From positions 1 to 35,169 of the forward strand of contig JAJYAC010000014.1 in assembly GCA_021779735.1 (NCBI GenBank): 35,169 nucleotides of DNA, written 5' to 3'. The DNA is from Actinomycetes bacterium (GTDB lineage Bacteria > Actinomycetota > Acidimicrobiia > Acidimicrobiales > RAAP-2). This document shows positions 16,668 to 24,854 of this stretch, piece by piece. Position numbers and translations under genes: made by a program. The notes beneath the pieces are model-generated. The model had not been told where the DNA came from, did no database searches, and saw nothing but the letters and a program-made list of their open reading frames with translations. Position 1 is the first letter of the stretch, and every line of letters begins with the position of its first letter.

Positions 16668-19600
16668 GCGAGCCCCTCGCGTGGCGGGCAATGGCGAGGC
16701 GCTGAGGACGTCGACGCACGAGCCAGTCGAGGCGCTCAAGCCAGCCAAATCCCATCCAGACAATCCCCCACAAGCTCAAGGTGACGAGGGCGAGAATGCC
16801 GTTCCACGGGAAGCGACGTACCACGAGGTGGCCGCTCGCCGGGCCCGACCCCGAGAGAGTGAAGGTCGGCGCCCAGGCGTCGGTGACGTGGCGAGTGGTG
16901 GCGCGCCCGGGCACGTCGAGCGAGAAGGCGCTCGCCGGGCTCAGTGCCGCGACGACCGTCCCGCCTGAGAGGGCGAGCGGCCCGAAGACCTCGCCGGGTA
17001 CCGCGCTCGGCGTCGTCGCCGCGGGCCCGTACTGGCTCAAGAGGCCGTGGAAGGCCGCGTCGGCGTAGACGGTGGCCCAGCGCGTCGCCAAGACGAGCGA
17101 CAGGTCGCTCTGGCGCGCGAGGGCGCCGATAACCGACTCCGGCGCGCTGCGCGCGGGCACCGACTGAAAGCCCGCGATCTCCGGCGCCCCGGCGTTCAAC
17201 ACGACGATTGACGAGACGCCGGCCGCCGCGAGGAGTTGACCCAGGCGCACGGTGCGCCCCGCGATCGCCTCGTCAAGCGCCGTGGCGATCGTGCCAACCG
17301 GGCCCGTGCCTGGCGCGGCGAAGAGGGACGAGCCCGCCGGGAGCCCACTCTGGGTCGTGGCCGCGGCGAGGCCCGGGGCCACGCTGAAGCCGCCGAGCGG
17401 AAGAACGCTGGGATCTCCCAGCCACAGGACGCGGTAGTTGGCGACCCCCGCGGGGGCCAGAGAGTTGATCGACTCTCCCACCCCCGTCGTGGGCAGGTCA
17501 AAGCGCCCACTGCCCGTGGCGATGAACAGCGGCCCGAGGGAGATGACGAGCATCGTGATCATCACGCCGGCCGACAGTTGGCGCCACCCGAATCCCACGT
17601 GGCGCAAGTCCAGCTCAATCGCCGCGACGCCCAGCCCGACGAGTCCGGCCACCATCACGCCATAGAGCGCGAGCAGGACGTCGACGTCGGGGGTGAAGGG
17701 CCCCATCCAGTGGCGCAGGCTCAGCGTGGCCACGAGCAGGGCCAACGCCCCGATGGCCGCGAAGCGCACCGCGATGACCCGCCGCTCGCCGCGCGTGAGG
17801 ACTAGGCCCACCAGTGCCGCGAGGGGGGCGAGCCAGCCCCACCACGGGCCGCCGTACACGCCGTCGGCACCGCGCGCGAGGGCGAGAAAGCTCGGGCCCG
17901 ACCACGCGCCGCGCGCCAGTCCAAAGACCTCCAGGGCGCGCCGACCCGCGAAGAGGGTGTCGAGGGTGAGGGGTGCGAGGAAGATGGCGACGCTCACCAG
18001 CACCGAGGCGAGCAGGCGCATCGGGCGGGCGGCCTCTCCCGCACCCACCAGCACCACGCCGAGCACGATGACGACGACGGCAATGATGCTCGCGGGCGCC
18101 AGGGCGCTCATCATGGCCACCAGGATCACCAGCACCATGCGCTGACCGGCGTCACTGGAGCGCCAGCCCGCGACCCCGAAGGCGACGGGTGCCCCGGGAG
18201 AGCGACGAAACCCCGTCACGTTGAGGAGATCGAAGAGCCGGCGCACGACGAAGGGCAGGCCCGCCACCACCACCAAGACGTCAATGCGACCCTGGTTGAT
18301 CATGTTGAGACCGAGGGCACCGGCGAAGTACACGATGACCGCGACGACGCGCGCCCGATTCGAGACGCGATCCTTCAAAAGGCGCGCGACGCCGTAGGCC
18401 CCCAGGGGAACCGCGAGGACGAGGGCGAGCCGCGGCAGGACCCCCATGCGTCCCAAGACGAACGTGCCCGCGAATCCCAGCACCGCGTAGCCCGGCATGC
18501 CGGGTGCCGAGGTGCCGGTGCCGGTGGAAGACCACGACGCGAAGAAGTGTCGCCACGTCGTCCACCACGAGTCGAGCGGCGTCAGGCGCCCGATGAGGGG
18601 TAGGTGCATCGCGATCAGGTTGCGCGAACCCAGCGCCCAGAGAATGAGCATCGCGCCGAGCAACGTCGCCTGGGAACGAAACGACGTCAGCAGGCGCGAC
18701 GGGTGGCGCGAGCGGGCCAACTCCTCGGACTCGTCGATCTCGTCGAACTCCTCGCTTTCGGCGAACGCCGCGGCGAAGCCCACTCCGGCGTCGGGACCCT
18801 CGTCCGGGGCGATCTCCTCGGGCGGCAAGATGCCGCGCGCGCGGTCGAGTCCCTCTCTCACGAGGGTGACGGCGAACTTCTTCAGCCTCGTCACCCCGCC
18901 TATTTGGAGACGGTGCAAGTCGGCGTCGGCGAGTACGCGCGTGCGCTGGCGCTCACGGCGCCGCTCGCGAATTCGACCCCGATTGTGAAAGAGCCAACGC
19001 CACGACCCCAAGATCGCTCCGGCGCGGTCAGTGTCTCGGCCCGCGAGGGCCACGACGAACTCGACGATCTCCATGGCGGCGAGCGTCAGCAGGGTGCGCG
19101 TGGTGTAGCGCTTGCCCCAACCCGTGGCCACCACGAGGAGTTGGTGACGGCGCTGGAGGTCTTTGCGGCTGGCCCGTCGCACACCCTTGGCCGTGATGGC
19201 CCGCTCGCCGCGGGCAATGGATTCGCGGTGGGCGACGCGCGCCGCGGGAGCGACCACGATGCGTGCGCCGGCCACCTGAGCGCGCCAGCACAGGTCGAGG
19301 TCCTCGCCCAGGGCCAAGATGAGCGGGTCGAAGCCGCGCAGGGTGGCGAAGAGGTCGCCGCGCACGAGCGTCACGCCGCCAGGCGCGACGAACACGTCGC
19401 GCTCGAGGTCCTGTTGCCCGTGGTCGATCTCCCCGGTCTCGACGCGTTCTTGCACCACGCCGAAGCGGTCACAGTTCTGTCCGACGTGCACGAGCACCAT
19501 GGGGTCGTCGTAGTCGACCACCTTGGGAGTCACGATGCCCGCGTTCGTGCGATAGGCGGAGGCGACCATCTGGGTGACCGCGTCCGGATCGAGTCGCACG

Positions 19601-19881
19601 TCGTCGTGGCAGAACAGGAGGAACGTGGCCCCCTCGACCATGAGAGCGGCCTCGTTGCAGGCGGCCGCGAATCCCCGGTTCTCCTCGAGCTGACGAACAA
19701 ATGCCTGCGGCGCGACCGCCGCGACGCGCGCGGCGACGTTCTCGTGCTCGCCGTTGGCCACGACCAACACGCTCAACTCGCTGTAGTCCTGAGCGACGAG
19801 TGAGGCCAGCGACGCTTCGAGACCCGGCCCAGGCCCGGTGGTGACAACAACGGCGACGACGGCCGGGGCGCGGGACTCCAT
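16660..19881 (-). CDS. GT2 glycosyltransferase fused to a large polytopic membrane region
   Basis: 1073 aa. The N-terminal GT-A domain has R-G-F-A-A-A-C-N-E at about 69-77, the nucleotide/metal-binding H-D-D at 92-94, and G-E-D-L-D-L-C-W-R (192-200), the rhamnosyl/galactofuranosyl-transferase style acceptor-side motif. A helix follows near 260-280, then an Arg-rich linker, a Glu/Asp/Ser-rich acidic stretch (about 370-390) and about a dozen helices between roughly 405 and 810. An extracytoplasmic domain and a last helix end the protein. The GT domain would act on the cytoplasmic face; the membrane part may move or polymerise the product. Coupled to the DUF5719 gene. ATG 19881 has a TAGCCT box 10 nt upstream (19892-19897), so the leader may be only a few nt. 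Donor sugar unknown. Confidence 0.85.
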   Translation of the reverse strand: MESRAPAVVAVVVTTGPGPGLEASLASLVAQDYSELSVLVVANGEHENVAARVAAVAPQAFVRQLEENRGFAAACNEAALMVEGATFLLFCHDDVRLDPDAVTQMVASAYRTNAGIVTPKVVDYDDPMVLVHVGQNCDRFGVVQERVETGEIDHGQQDLERDVFVAPGGVTLVRGDLFATLRGFDPLILALGEDLDLCWRAQVAGARIVVAPAARVAHRESIARGERAITAKGVRRASRKDLQRRHQLLVVATGWGKRYTTRTLLTLAAMEIVEFVVALAGRDTDRAGAILGSWRWLFHNRGRIRERRRERQRTRVLADADLHRLQIGGVTRLKKFAVTLVREGLDRARGILPPEEIAPDEGPDAGVGFAAAFAESEEFDEIDESEELARSRHPSRLLTSFRSQATLLGAMLILWALGSRNLIAMHLPLIGRLTPLDSWWTTWRHFFASWSSTGTGTSAPGMPGYAVLGFAGTFVLGRMGVLPRLALVLAVPLGAYGVARLLKDRVSNRARVVAVIVYFAGALGLNMINQGRIDVLVVVAGLPFVVRRLFDLLNVTGFRRSPGAPVAFGVAGWRSSDAGQRMVLVILVAMMSALAPASIIAVVVIVLGVVLVGAGEAARPMRLLASVLVSVAIFLAPLTLDTLFAGRRALEVFGLARGAWSGPSFLALARGADGVYGGPWWGWLAPLAALVGLVLTRGERRVIAVRFAAIGALALLVATLSLRHWMGPFTPDVDVLLALYGVMVAGLVGLGVAAIELDLRHVGFGWRQLSAGVMITMLVISLGPLFIATGSGRFDLPTTGVGESINSLAPAGVANYRVLWLGDPSVLPLGGFSVAPGLAAATTQSGLPAGSSLFAAPGTGPVGTIATALDEAIAGRTVRLGQLLAAAGVSSIVVLNAGAPEIAGFQSVPARSAPESVIGALARQSDLSLVLATRWATVYADAAFHGLLSQYGPAATTPSAVPGEVFGPLALSGGTVVAALSPASAFSLDVPGRATTRHVTDAWAPTFTLSGSGPASGHLVVRRFPWNGILALVTLSLWGIVWMGFGWLERLDWLVRRRPQRLAIARHARGSHD

Positions 19882-19891
19882 CAGACTTCCC

Positions 19892-19897
19892 AGGCTA
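19892..19897 (-). promoter_or_regulatory. Candidate -10 box of the GT2/DUF5719 unit
   Basis: TAGCCT on the minus strand, 10 nt before ATG 19881. It lies in the 54-bp gap after the rmd-like gene and would give a leader of about 3 nt. A GGGAAG stretch between box and start is an alternative ribosome site. Confidence 0.4.
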
Positions 19898-19935
19898 GTG
19901 GGCGATCCCGCACGGGTCGGGTCTCCCCGGTGCGT

Positions 19936-20838
19936 TCACGCGGGCGAAGCAGGGCCGAATCGGTTCTCGATGTCCCTGATCACATCGTTTATTGATTGCG
20001 AGAGGGTGATCGTCGGCTCCCAGCCGGTGGCCTCGTGGAGCTTCGCGAAACTACCCCGCAGCACCGGTACCTCGACGGGACGCAAAAGCGCGGGATCGAC
20101 CTCAAATCGCACGGCCAGGCCGAGCGCGAGGGCGATCGCCTCGGCGACGCGCTGCAACGCCACGTCGTGGCCGCTCGCGACGTGGTACACCTCGCCCGAG
20201 ACCCCGTGCTCGATGAGCAGGCGATAGGCCCGCACCACGTCACGCACGTCAGTGAAGTCACGCCGCGCCGAGAGGTCCCCCACCGTGATCGTGTCGCGCC
20301 CCCTCGCGCGCGCCTCAAGGAGGCGCCGCGCCAGTGAGGGCACCACGAAACGCTCGGACTGGCCCGGACCGATGTGGGGGAAGGCTCGCGCGACGATGAC
20401 TCGCTGGCCCTCTCGCGCGCGTCGCAGCGCGAATCCCTCCGCCTCGAGCTTGGACTGCGCGTAGGGGCTGACCGGGGCCGTTACGTGGGTCTCCACGAGG
20501 GGCAAGTCAGCGTCCGCGACGACGCCGTAGACGTCGGCCGAACTGACGATGAGGGTCGTCGCCTGGGGCGTGTGCGCAGCCACCGCGTTCAGCACGTGGA
20601 GTGTGCCCAGCACGTTCACTCGTGTGAAAGCCGCCGGATTGGACCACGAGTCCGCGACGCTCGAGAGCGCGGCCAGGTGGTAGATCGCGTCGGGCTGAGT
20701 GGTCTTGAGTGCCTCGCGCACCGCCTCGTCGTTGGTGACATCGCACTCGGCGACGAACACCTCGTCGCCGCGAGAGAGAAGGTGCGCTTCGAGGTGGCGA
20801 CCGGCGAAGCCTCGTCCCCCCGTGACCAGGGCGCGCAT
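19936..20838 (-). CDS. rmd: GDP-4-dehydro-6-deoxy-D-mannose reductase-like SDR enzyme
   Basis: 300-aa extended short-chain dehydrogenase. Seen: T-G-G-R-G-F-A-G NAD(P) loop at 6-13, S-S-A-D-V-Y-G at 99-105, catalytic Y126-x3-K130, R-x-F-P-H-I-G-P-G-Q, D-L-S-A-R-R-D-F-T-D-V-R-D-V-V-R-A-Y, and a C-terminal L-R-P-V-E-V-P-V-L-R-G-S pattern close to RMD reductases, which make GDP-D-rhamnose from GDP-4-keto-6-deoxymannose. GDP-mannose supply fits ManB and the pyrophosphorylase in this window; a 4,6-dehydratase is not seen here. ATG 20838 overlaps the upstream GT stop by one base (TGATG). Last gene of the serine hydrolase–GT–GT–GT operon. It could also be a GDP-mannose dehydratase relative, so the symbol is moderately sure. 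Confidence 0.72.
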   Translation of the reverse strand: MRALVTGGRGFAGRHLEAHLLSRGDEVFVAECDVTNDEAVREALKTTQPDAIYHLAALSSVADSWSNPAAFTRVNVLGTLHVLNAVAAHTPQATTLIVSSADVYGVVADADLPLVETHVTAPVSPYAQSKLEAEGFALRRAREGQRVIVARAFPHIGPGQSERFVVPSLARRLLEARARGRDTITVGDLSARRDFTDVRDVVRAYRLLIEHGVSGEVYHVASGHDVALQRVAEAIALALGLAVRFEVDPALLRPVEVPVLRGSFAKLHEATGWEPTITLSQSINDVIRDIENRFGPASPA

Positions 20839-21944
20839 CAGTCCCCCACCGCCAGGGCGTAGGCCTCGAGATGACGAGCGACGCTCGCCTCCCAGGTGAA
20901 GCGCTCGGCGTGCTCGCGGGCCGCACGCGCGCGCGACGCCCGCTCAGAGACGTCGAGGTCGACGGCCTCTCCCAAGGCCGCCGCGAGGGAACCGACGTCG
21001 CCGGCGTCGGCGAGGTAGGCGTGTCCGCCCGCGACGTCTTCCATGACCGTGGCGCGCGTCGTCACCACCGTCGCCCCGCAGGCCAGCGCTTCGAGCACCG
21101 GCAGACCGAAACCCTCGGCCAGTGAGGGGTAGGCCACGCAGCGCGAACGGCGCATGAGGGCGGGCAAGACCGCCTGGTCGACGAAGCCCAGTCGCGTGAT
21201 GCGCTCACGAGACGTCGCGCGTGCGACGACGCCGGGCGTCTCGCCCCATCCCGCCTTGCCGGCGATCACGAGTCGCAGGTCAGGGCGCGTCGCGCCCACC
21301 TCGTCAAAGGCGCCGATGAGAGCATCCAGTCCCTTGCGAGGTTCGAGGGTGCCCACGAAGAGCACGTAGGGTGCGCCGTCTAGGCCCACCGAGGCGAGCA
21401 ACGTCTCGTCGTTCTCGCCCGCGAGGGCGAAGGCTTCGAGGTCGACGCCGTGGGGCGCGACCACGACGGGAGCGTGGGCGGGCACGTGCTCGTCCAGGAG
21501 TCGGGCCGTCGCGTCGCTCACCGCGATGAGCGCGCCTGCCCGCGTGGCCGAGTAACGAATGGCGCGCTGAAAGTAGGCGACCTTGGCGGCCTCGTGCCAG
21601 TGGGGGTGGGTGAAGAAGGTCAAGTCGTGGATCGTCACGACCGTGGGCGTGGTGCCTCGGTGGGGCATCGTGTAGTGCGGCCCGTGCCAGACGTCAGCGG
21701 CGCGCGCGGGCGCGCTCGTGCCCAGACGCCACGCCTCGTACCACAGACGCGCCGCGCGCCCGCGCGGCACGATGGCGCTCACTTCGGCCGAGGACCACGT
21801 GCGCCAGCGTTCCTCGTCGCCGCGACGCGCGACCAGGGTCACCTCGTTGCCCGTGGCGGGCAGACGCTTGGCCAGCTCGACGACGTAGCGCCCCGCTCCC
21901 GTGAGCTGGTCCGGTACGGCCGACACGTCGAGCGCGACCCTCAT
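20838..21944 (-). CDS. GT4-type (family 1) glycosyltransferase
   Basis: 368 aa, GT-B fold. Seen: an N-terminal T-G-A-G-R-Y-V loop at about 15-21 that closes on the donor, W-H-G-P-H-Y at about 87, T-I-H-D-L-T-F-F, then C-terminal domain F-V-G-T-L-E-P-R-K-G-L and A-E-G-F-G-L-P-V-L-E-A-L, the E-x7-E element binding the nucleotide-sugar. Resembles mannosyl- and rhamnosyltransferases using GDP-sugars. ATG 21944 overlaps the previous gene by 4 nt (ATGA). The frame is open to 22304, but that part is Gly/Arg-rich shadow inside the neighbouring gene. Cytoplasmic, probably membrane-associated. Confidence 0.88.
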   Translation of the reverse strand: MRVALDVSAVPDQLTGAGRYVVELAKRLPATGNEVTLVARRGDEERWRTWSSAEVSAIVPRGRAARLWYEAWRLGTSAPARAADVWHGPHYTMPHRGTTPTVVTIHDLTFFTHPHWHEAAKVAYFQRAIRYSATRAGALIAVSDATARLLDEHVPAHAPVVVAPHGVDLEAFALAGENDETLLASVGLDGAPYVLFVGTLEPRKGLDALIGAFDEVGATRPDLRLVIAGKAGWGETPGVVARATSRERITRLGFVDQAVLPALMRRSRCVAYPSLAEGFGLPVLEALACGATVVTTRATVMEDVAGGHAYLADAGDVGSLAAALGEAVDLDVSERASRARAAREHAERFTWEASVARHLEAYALAVGD

Positions 21945-23005
21945 CGCCAGCCCTCCAGGTGATCGGCGAGCGAGCGGTCCCACGTCTGATCGGAAACGGA
22001 GGCGTGCCGGCGTTCGCGGGCTTGCTCGTCGTCGGCCAGAGCACACGCGCGCACGAGGCCCTCGGCGATGGAGGACTCGTCCAGGGGGTCCACCGCGATC
22101 ACCTCGTCGTTGGCACCCACGCTCGGAACGTCGCGGCCCGCCACGACGCGCGAGCCCGCGAAGAGGGCCTCCACCGGTGGTAGTCCCCAACCCTCGGCGA
22201 GGGCTACGTACGCCACCACCGTCGCGTCGCGGATGAGTCCCTTGACGAGGGACCGCTCTCGCGCGCCCAGTACGACGGCGTCGGCGGTGTCCACCGCCCC
22301 CCAACCCGCGGGACCCACGAGCACCAGCGGCCCGAGTCCCGGTTCACTCCGGCGCGCGAGGGCGTGGGCGCCGATGAGTCGCGTCAGGTTCTTGCGCGGT
22401 TCGCGCGTGCCCACGTAGAGCGTGTAGGGACCCACGACGCCCTCTCGCGCGAGGGACGCGGCGACCTGTGCGACGTCAACGGGCACGACGTCATCGTCGA
22501 CGCCCAGGCGCACGTAGTGCACGCGCGAGGGCGCAAATCCTTCCGCGGCGAGTCGGTCGGCGAGACCGGGAGAGGTTGTGAAGATGCGAACGGACTCGCG
22601 CCGGCGAAGAAGGTGAAGGCGTGACTCGTGAAAGGCCGCGCCCCGGCGCGTGGTGGCCCCGGGGTGATCTCGCCACAGCACGTCGTGCAGCGCCACGGAG
22701 TGCACGGCGCCCCGGCGTCCGCCGCCAAAGGGTCCCGCGAGCGACGTCGCGTGTACGACGTCGCTGTTGGAAGGCACCCCGACCGGTACGAAGCGCCACA
22801 GCCTCGTCAGGGTGGCCACGTCGAGGGGCACCCTCGTACGCGCCAGCGCGAGGCTCTCGGCGAGTTCGCCACGCGGCGCAATCGCGCGCACGTCCCAGTC
22901 GGCGTCGAGGCTCGCCAGGGCGCCTGCCAAACCTCGCACGTAACTGGCGATGCCCCCGGGTTGGGGTCGATAGAGCTGGTCCACCGAGACCGCGAGTCTC
23001 GTCAC
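21941..23005 (-). CDS. GT4-type (family 1) glycosyltransferase
   Basis: 354 aa, GT-B fold, probably a paralogue of the downstream gene. Seen: P-Q-P-G-G-I-A-S-Y-V at about 14-23, V-V-H-A-T-S-L-A-G-P, S-V-A-L-H-D-V-L-W, Y-V-G-T-R-E-P-R-K-N-L, and A-E-G-W-G-L-P-P-V-E-A-L. These fit GDP-mannose or related donor transferases. The start is GTG 23005, overlapping the stop of the preceding gene by 4 nt (GTGA), and its own stop overlaps the next gene by 4 nt. Product position in the glycan is unknown. Confidence 0.87.
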   Translation of the reverse strand: MTRLAVSVDQLYRPQPGGIASYVRGLAGALASLDADWDVRAIAPRGELAESLALARTRVPLDVATLTRLWRFVPVGVPSNSDVVHATSLAGPFGGGRRGAVHSVALHDVLWRDHPGATTRRGAAFHESRLHLLRRRESVRIFTTSPGLADRLAAEGFAPSRVHYVRLGVDDDVVPVDVAQVAASLAREGVVGPYTLYVGTREPRKNLTRLIGAHALARRSEPGLGPLVLVGPAGWGAVDTADAVVLGARERSLVKGLIRDATVVAYVALAEGWGLPPVEALFAGSRVVAGRDVPSVGANDEVIAVDPLDESSIAEGLVRACALADDEQARERRHASVSDQTWDRSLADHLEGWR

Positions 23006-24012
23006 GAGCTCCAGCCTTGCACGACATCGCGGTAGAGGTCCAGGTAGGCCCGTGCGGCCGTTGCCGGCGCGAAGTCGATCGCGCGCGAGCGGCCGGCCGC
23101 GATGAGAACCGCCCGTCGAGCCTCACGAGTGGCGATCTCCTCGAGCGCCCCGACCGCGTCGTCGTGACTCTCGACGAGGACGGCCGCACCCCCCAGGAGC
23201 TCGCGATTAATCGCCGTCGAGCGAGCGACCGTCGGCACGCCGGCGGCCAGCGCCGCGATCGCGAATGAGGGAAAACGAGCGCCGTCGGACAGGTGCAGGA
23301 CCGCTCGCGCGTGCGACAGGGCTTCGCGGGCGTCGTGACGCGGCCGGATCGTCATCGTGATCGACGTCGCGCGCAACGCGGCCGCGGCGTCCGCGCTCGC
23401 GAGCACGACGACGCGTGAGTGAAGCCGGTGGGCGAGGGCCACAAGCGAGGGCGCGACACTGACGAGGCGTTCCAGCGCCCCGGTCACGTTCACGACCAGG
23501 TCGTCACCGGCGAGAGTGGGCGCCACCGTGGGTACGGCCGGTGGCACCACCACGACCTGGTGACGCTCGACGCCGAGCACGTCGAGGACTTCGTGGCTCG
23601 CCGTACGACTCGACGCCGCCAGCGTCGCTCCGCGTGCGAGGGCCCGACGCAGCTGCGTGAGGCGCTGGTGGGTATGGGCTTCGCCGCGCAGCGGGCGCAG
23701 GTCATCCACCGAGATCACCAGGGGCACCCTTCGCGTGGGCGGCGTCGCGACGCCCGCGACGTGCACGAGGTCGGCTCGAGGCAACAGCGCATCGATGGGC
23801 CGGCCCCGGCCCCGGCGCCAGGCGGGCTCGTGAAGCCAGCGACGGCGCAGCCGCGCCTCGTTCGCGCGAGCGGACTGAGTGCTGCGAAAGCGCACCAGGT
23901 CACACGAACCCGTCGCCACAAGCGCGTCGGCCAGATCGTCCATCGAGTTGCCCAAGGATTCGAGTGACCCGTCGAGGTCGAGGGCAATGCGCAGCCTTTC
24001 GGCGTCGCTCAC
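23002..24012 (-). CDS. Divergent GT-B glycosyltransferase
   Basis: 336 aa from GTG 24012, which overlaps the stop of the serine hydrolase by 4 nt (GTGA). The frame is open to 24069, but that part lies inside the upstream gene. It has GT-B features: N-terminal A-L-D-L-D-G-S with a loop, a D-L-V-H-V-A-G segment, P-L-V-I-S-V-D-D-L-R-P, A-S-S-R-T-A-S-H-E-V, and a C-terminal R-F-P-S-F-A-I-A-A-L-A-A-G-V-P-T-V that replaces the usual E-G-F-G-L-P-x-x-E-A. The first Glu of the E-x7-E element is not visible, so catalysis may be altered or the protein may be a partner for the two intact GTs. Confidence 0.72.
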   Translation of the reverse strand: MSDAERLRIALDLDGSLESLGNSMDDLADALVATGSCDLVRFRSTQSARANEARLRRRWLHEPAWRRGRGRPIDALLPRADLVHVAGVATPPTRRVPLVISVDDLRPLRGEAHTHQRLTQLRRALARGATLAASSRTASHEVLDVLGVERHQVVVVPPAVPTVAPTLAGDDLVVNVTGALERLVSVAPSLVALAHRLHSRVVVLASADAAAALRATSITMTIRPRHDAREALSHARAVLHLSDGARFPSFAIAALAAGVPTVARSTAINRELLGGAAVLVESHDDAVGALEEIATREARRAVLIAAGRSRAIDFAPATAARAYLDLYRDVVQGWSS

Positions 24013-24815
24013 GAAAGCGCCCTCGCACGTATCGCGCTCGTCCACTCGGGCCACAGGGAAACCGCCCACGGGCCGAAGGGCTGCGTGCTCGTCGCCACGA
24101 CGCCGATACCCTCGCGCGCGTTGAGCAGCATCAGCGCCCCGCTCTGTCCGAAGTGCCCGAAGCTGTCCGCCGGCCAGTCACCCATCCAGTGACTCTTGTC
24201 GCCGCGGACCTCGGGGCCGAGGCCCCACGGACAGGGGTCGAAGCGCCCAAAACCCGGCACGACGCCCGCGAGGCTCGGCGCGTAGACCGTGCTCATGAGG
24301 TCTCGCGTCTGGCGACTGAGACCGTCGGGTCTCAGCCAGGCGAGGCCCAGTGTGGCGAGGTCGTTGGTGGAGCCCACCACGCCCGCCGCCGGACGGCCCT
24401 CGAGCCGGGTGCTCGACAGACCCAAGGCCGAGAACACACGGGTTTCGAGCCACGTGGCCGGAGGATTCTCTCCCACCACGAGTGACACCGCGAGATCGAT
24501 CCCGTAGTTCGAGTACACCCGCTTGGTGCCCACCGCGGCCACGGGATCGGACTCCTCGAGGCCCAGGCCGCTGGAGTGGCTCAGCAGGTCGGCGAGGGTC
24601 GCCCCACGAGGACCTAGGGACTCGTGGTAACGATGCAGTCCCCAGTCGAACTCGACCCCAAAGGCCATGGCGACCGCCATCTTGGATACCGATGCCCACG
24701 CGCGACGCGCCTCGAGGTCACCGGCGGCGTCGAGGCGCTCGTCGGCTCCGTCGCGCACGCGAAAAACCACCGCGGCCGCCTGACCCGGCCAGTCTCGCGT
24801 CAACGGCTCGCTCAC
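24009..24815 (-). CDS. Serine hydrolase of the beta-lactamase / class C fold
   Basis: 268 aa with the three active-site motifs of serine beta-lactamase-like proteins: S42-V-S-K45, Y101-S-N103 and H221-F-G223. The length is short for class C enzymes, and no signal peptide is visible, so it probably works in the cytoplasm as an esterase or amidase, not as an antibiotic-resistance enzyme. It heads a tightly overlapping operon of three glycosyltransferases and an RMD-like reductase, suggesting a role in trimming or deacylating a glycan intermediate. The start GTG 24815 has TAGCAT 8 nt upstream and no ribosome site: a leaderless mRNA. Divergent from cofD with 39 bp between start codons. Confidence 0.8.
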   Translation of the reverse strand: MSEPLTRDWPGQAAAVVFRVRDGADERLDAAGDLEARRAWASVSKMAVAMAFGVEFDWGLHRYHESLGPRGATLADLLSHSSGLGLEESDPVAAVGTKRVYSNYGIDLAVSLVVGENPPATWLETRVFSALGLSSTRLEGRPAAGVVGSTNDLATLGLAWLRPDGLSRQTRDLMSTVYAPSLAGVVPGFGRFDPCPWGLGPEVRGDKSHWMGDWPADSFGHFGQSGALMLLNAREGIGVVATSTQPFGPWAVSLWPEWTSAIRARALS

Positions 24816-24823
24816 GGTTATCG

Positions 24824-24829
24824 ATGCTA
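24824..24829 (-). promoter_or_regulatory. -10 box of the serine hydrolase/GT operon (leaderless)
   Basis: TAGCAT on the minus strand, 8 nt before GTG 24815. It lies in the 39-bp gap with the cofD box on the other strand, so each promoter reaches into the other gene's first codons. Confidence 0.5.
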
Positions 24830-24841
24830 GTAAAGGCTGTC

Positions 24842-24847
24842 TAGAGT
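24842..24847 (+). promoter_or_regulatory. -10 box of cofD (leaderless)
   Basis: TAGAGT, 7 nt before GTG 24855. The same hexamer and spacing occur before ftsH. A weak -35-like TTATCG lies at 24818-24823, 18 nt upstream. Confidence 0.55.
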
Positions 24848-24854
24848 CTCGGGA

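Noticed and set aside
18604..19803. 399-aa plus-strand frame opposite the GT2 gene
   Set aside because: His/Glu/Arg-rich shadow of the strongly supported GT2 domain.
21945..22304. Extension of the GT gene to 488 aa
   Set aside because: The extension is low-complexity Gly/Arg sequence within the neighbouring GT gene; ATG 21944 begins the conserved N-terminus.
24009..24815. Antibiotic-resistance beta-lactamase
   Set aside because: It has the active-site motifs but no export signal, is short, and belongs to a glycosyltransferase operon.
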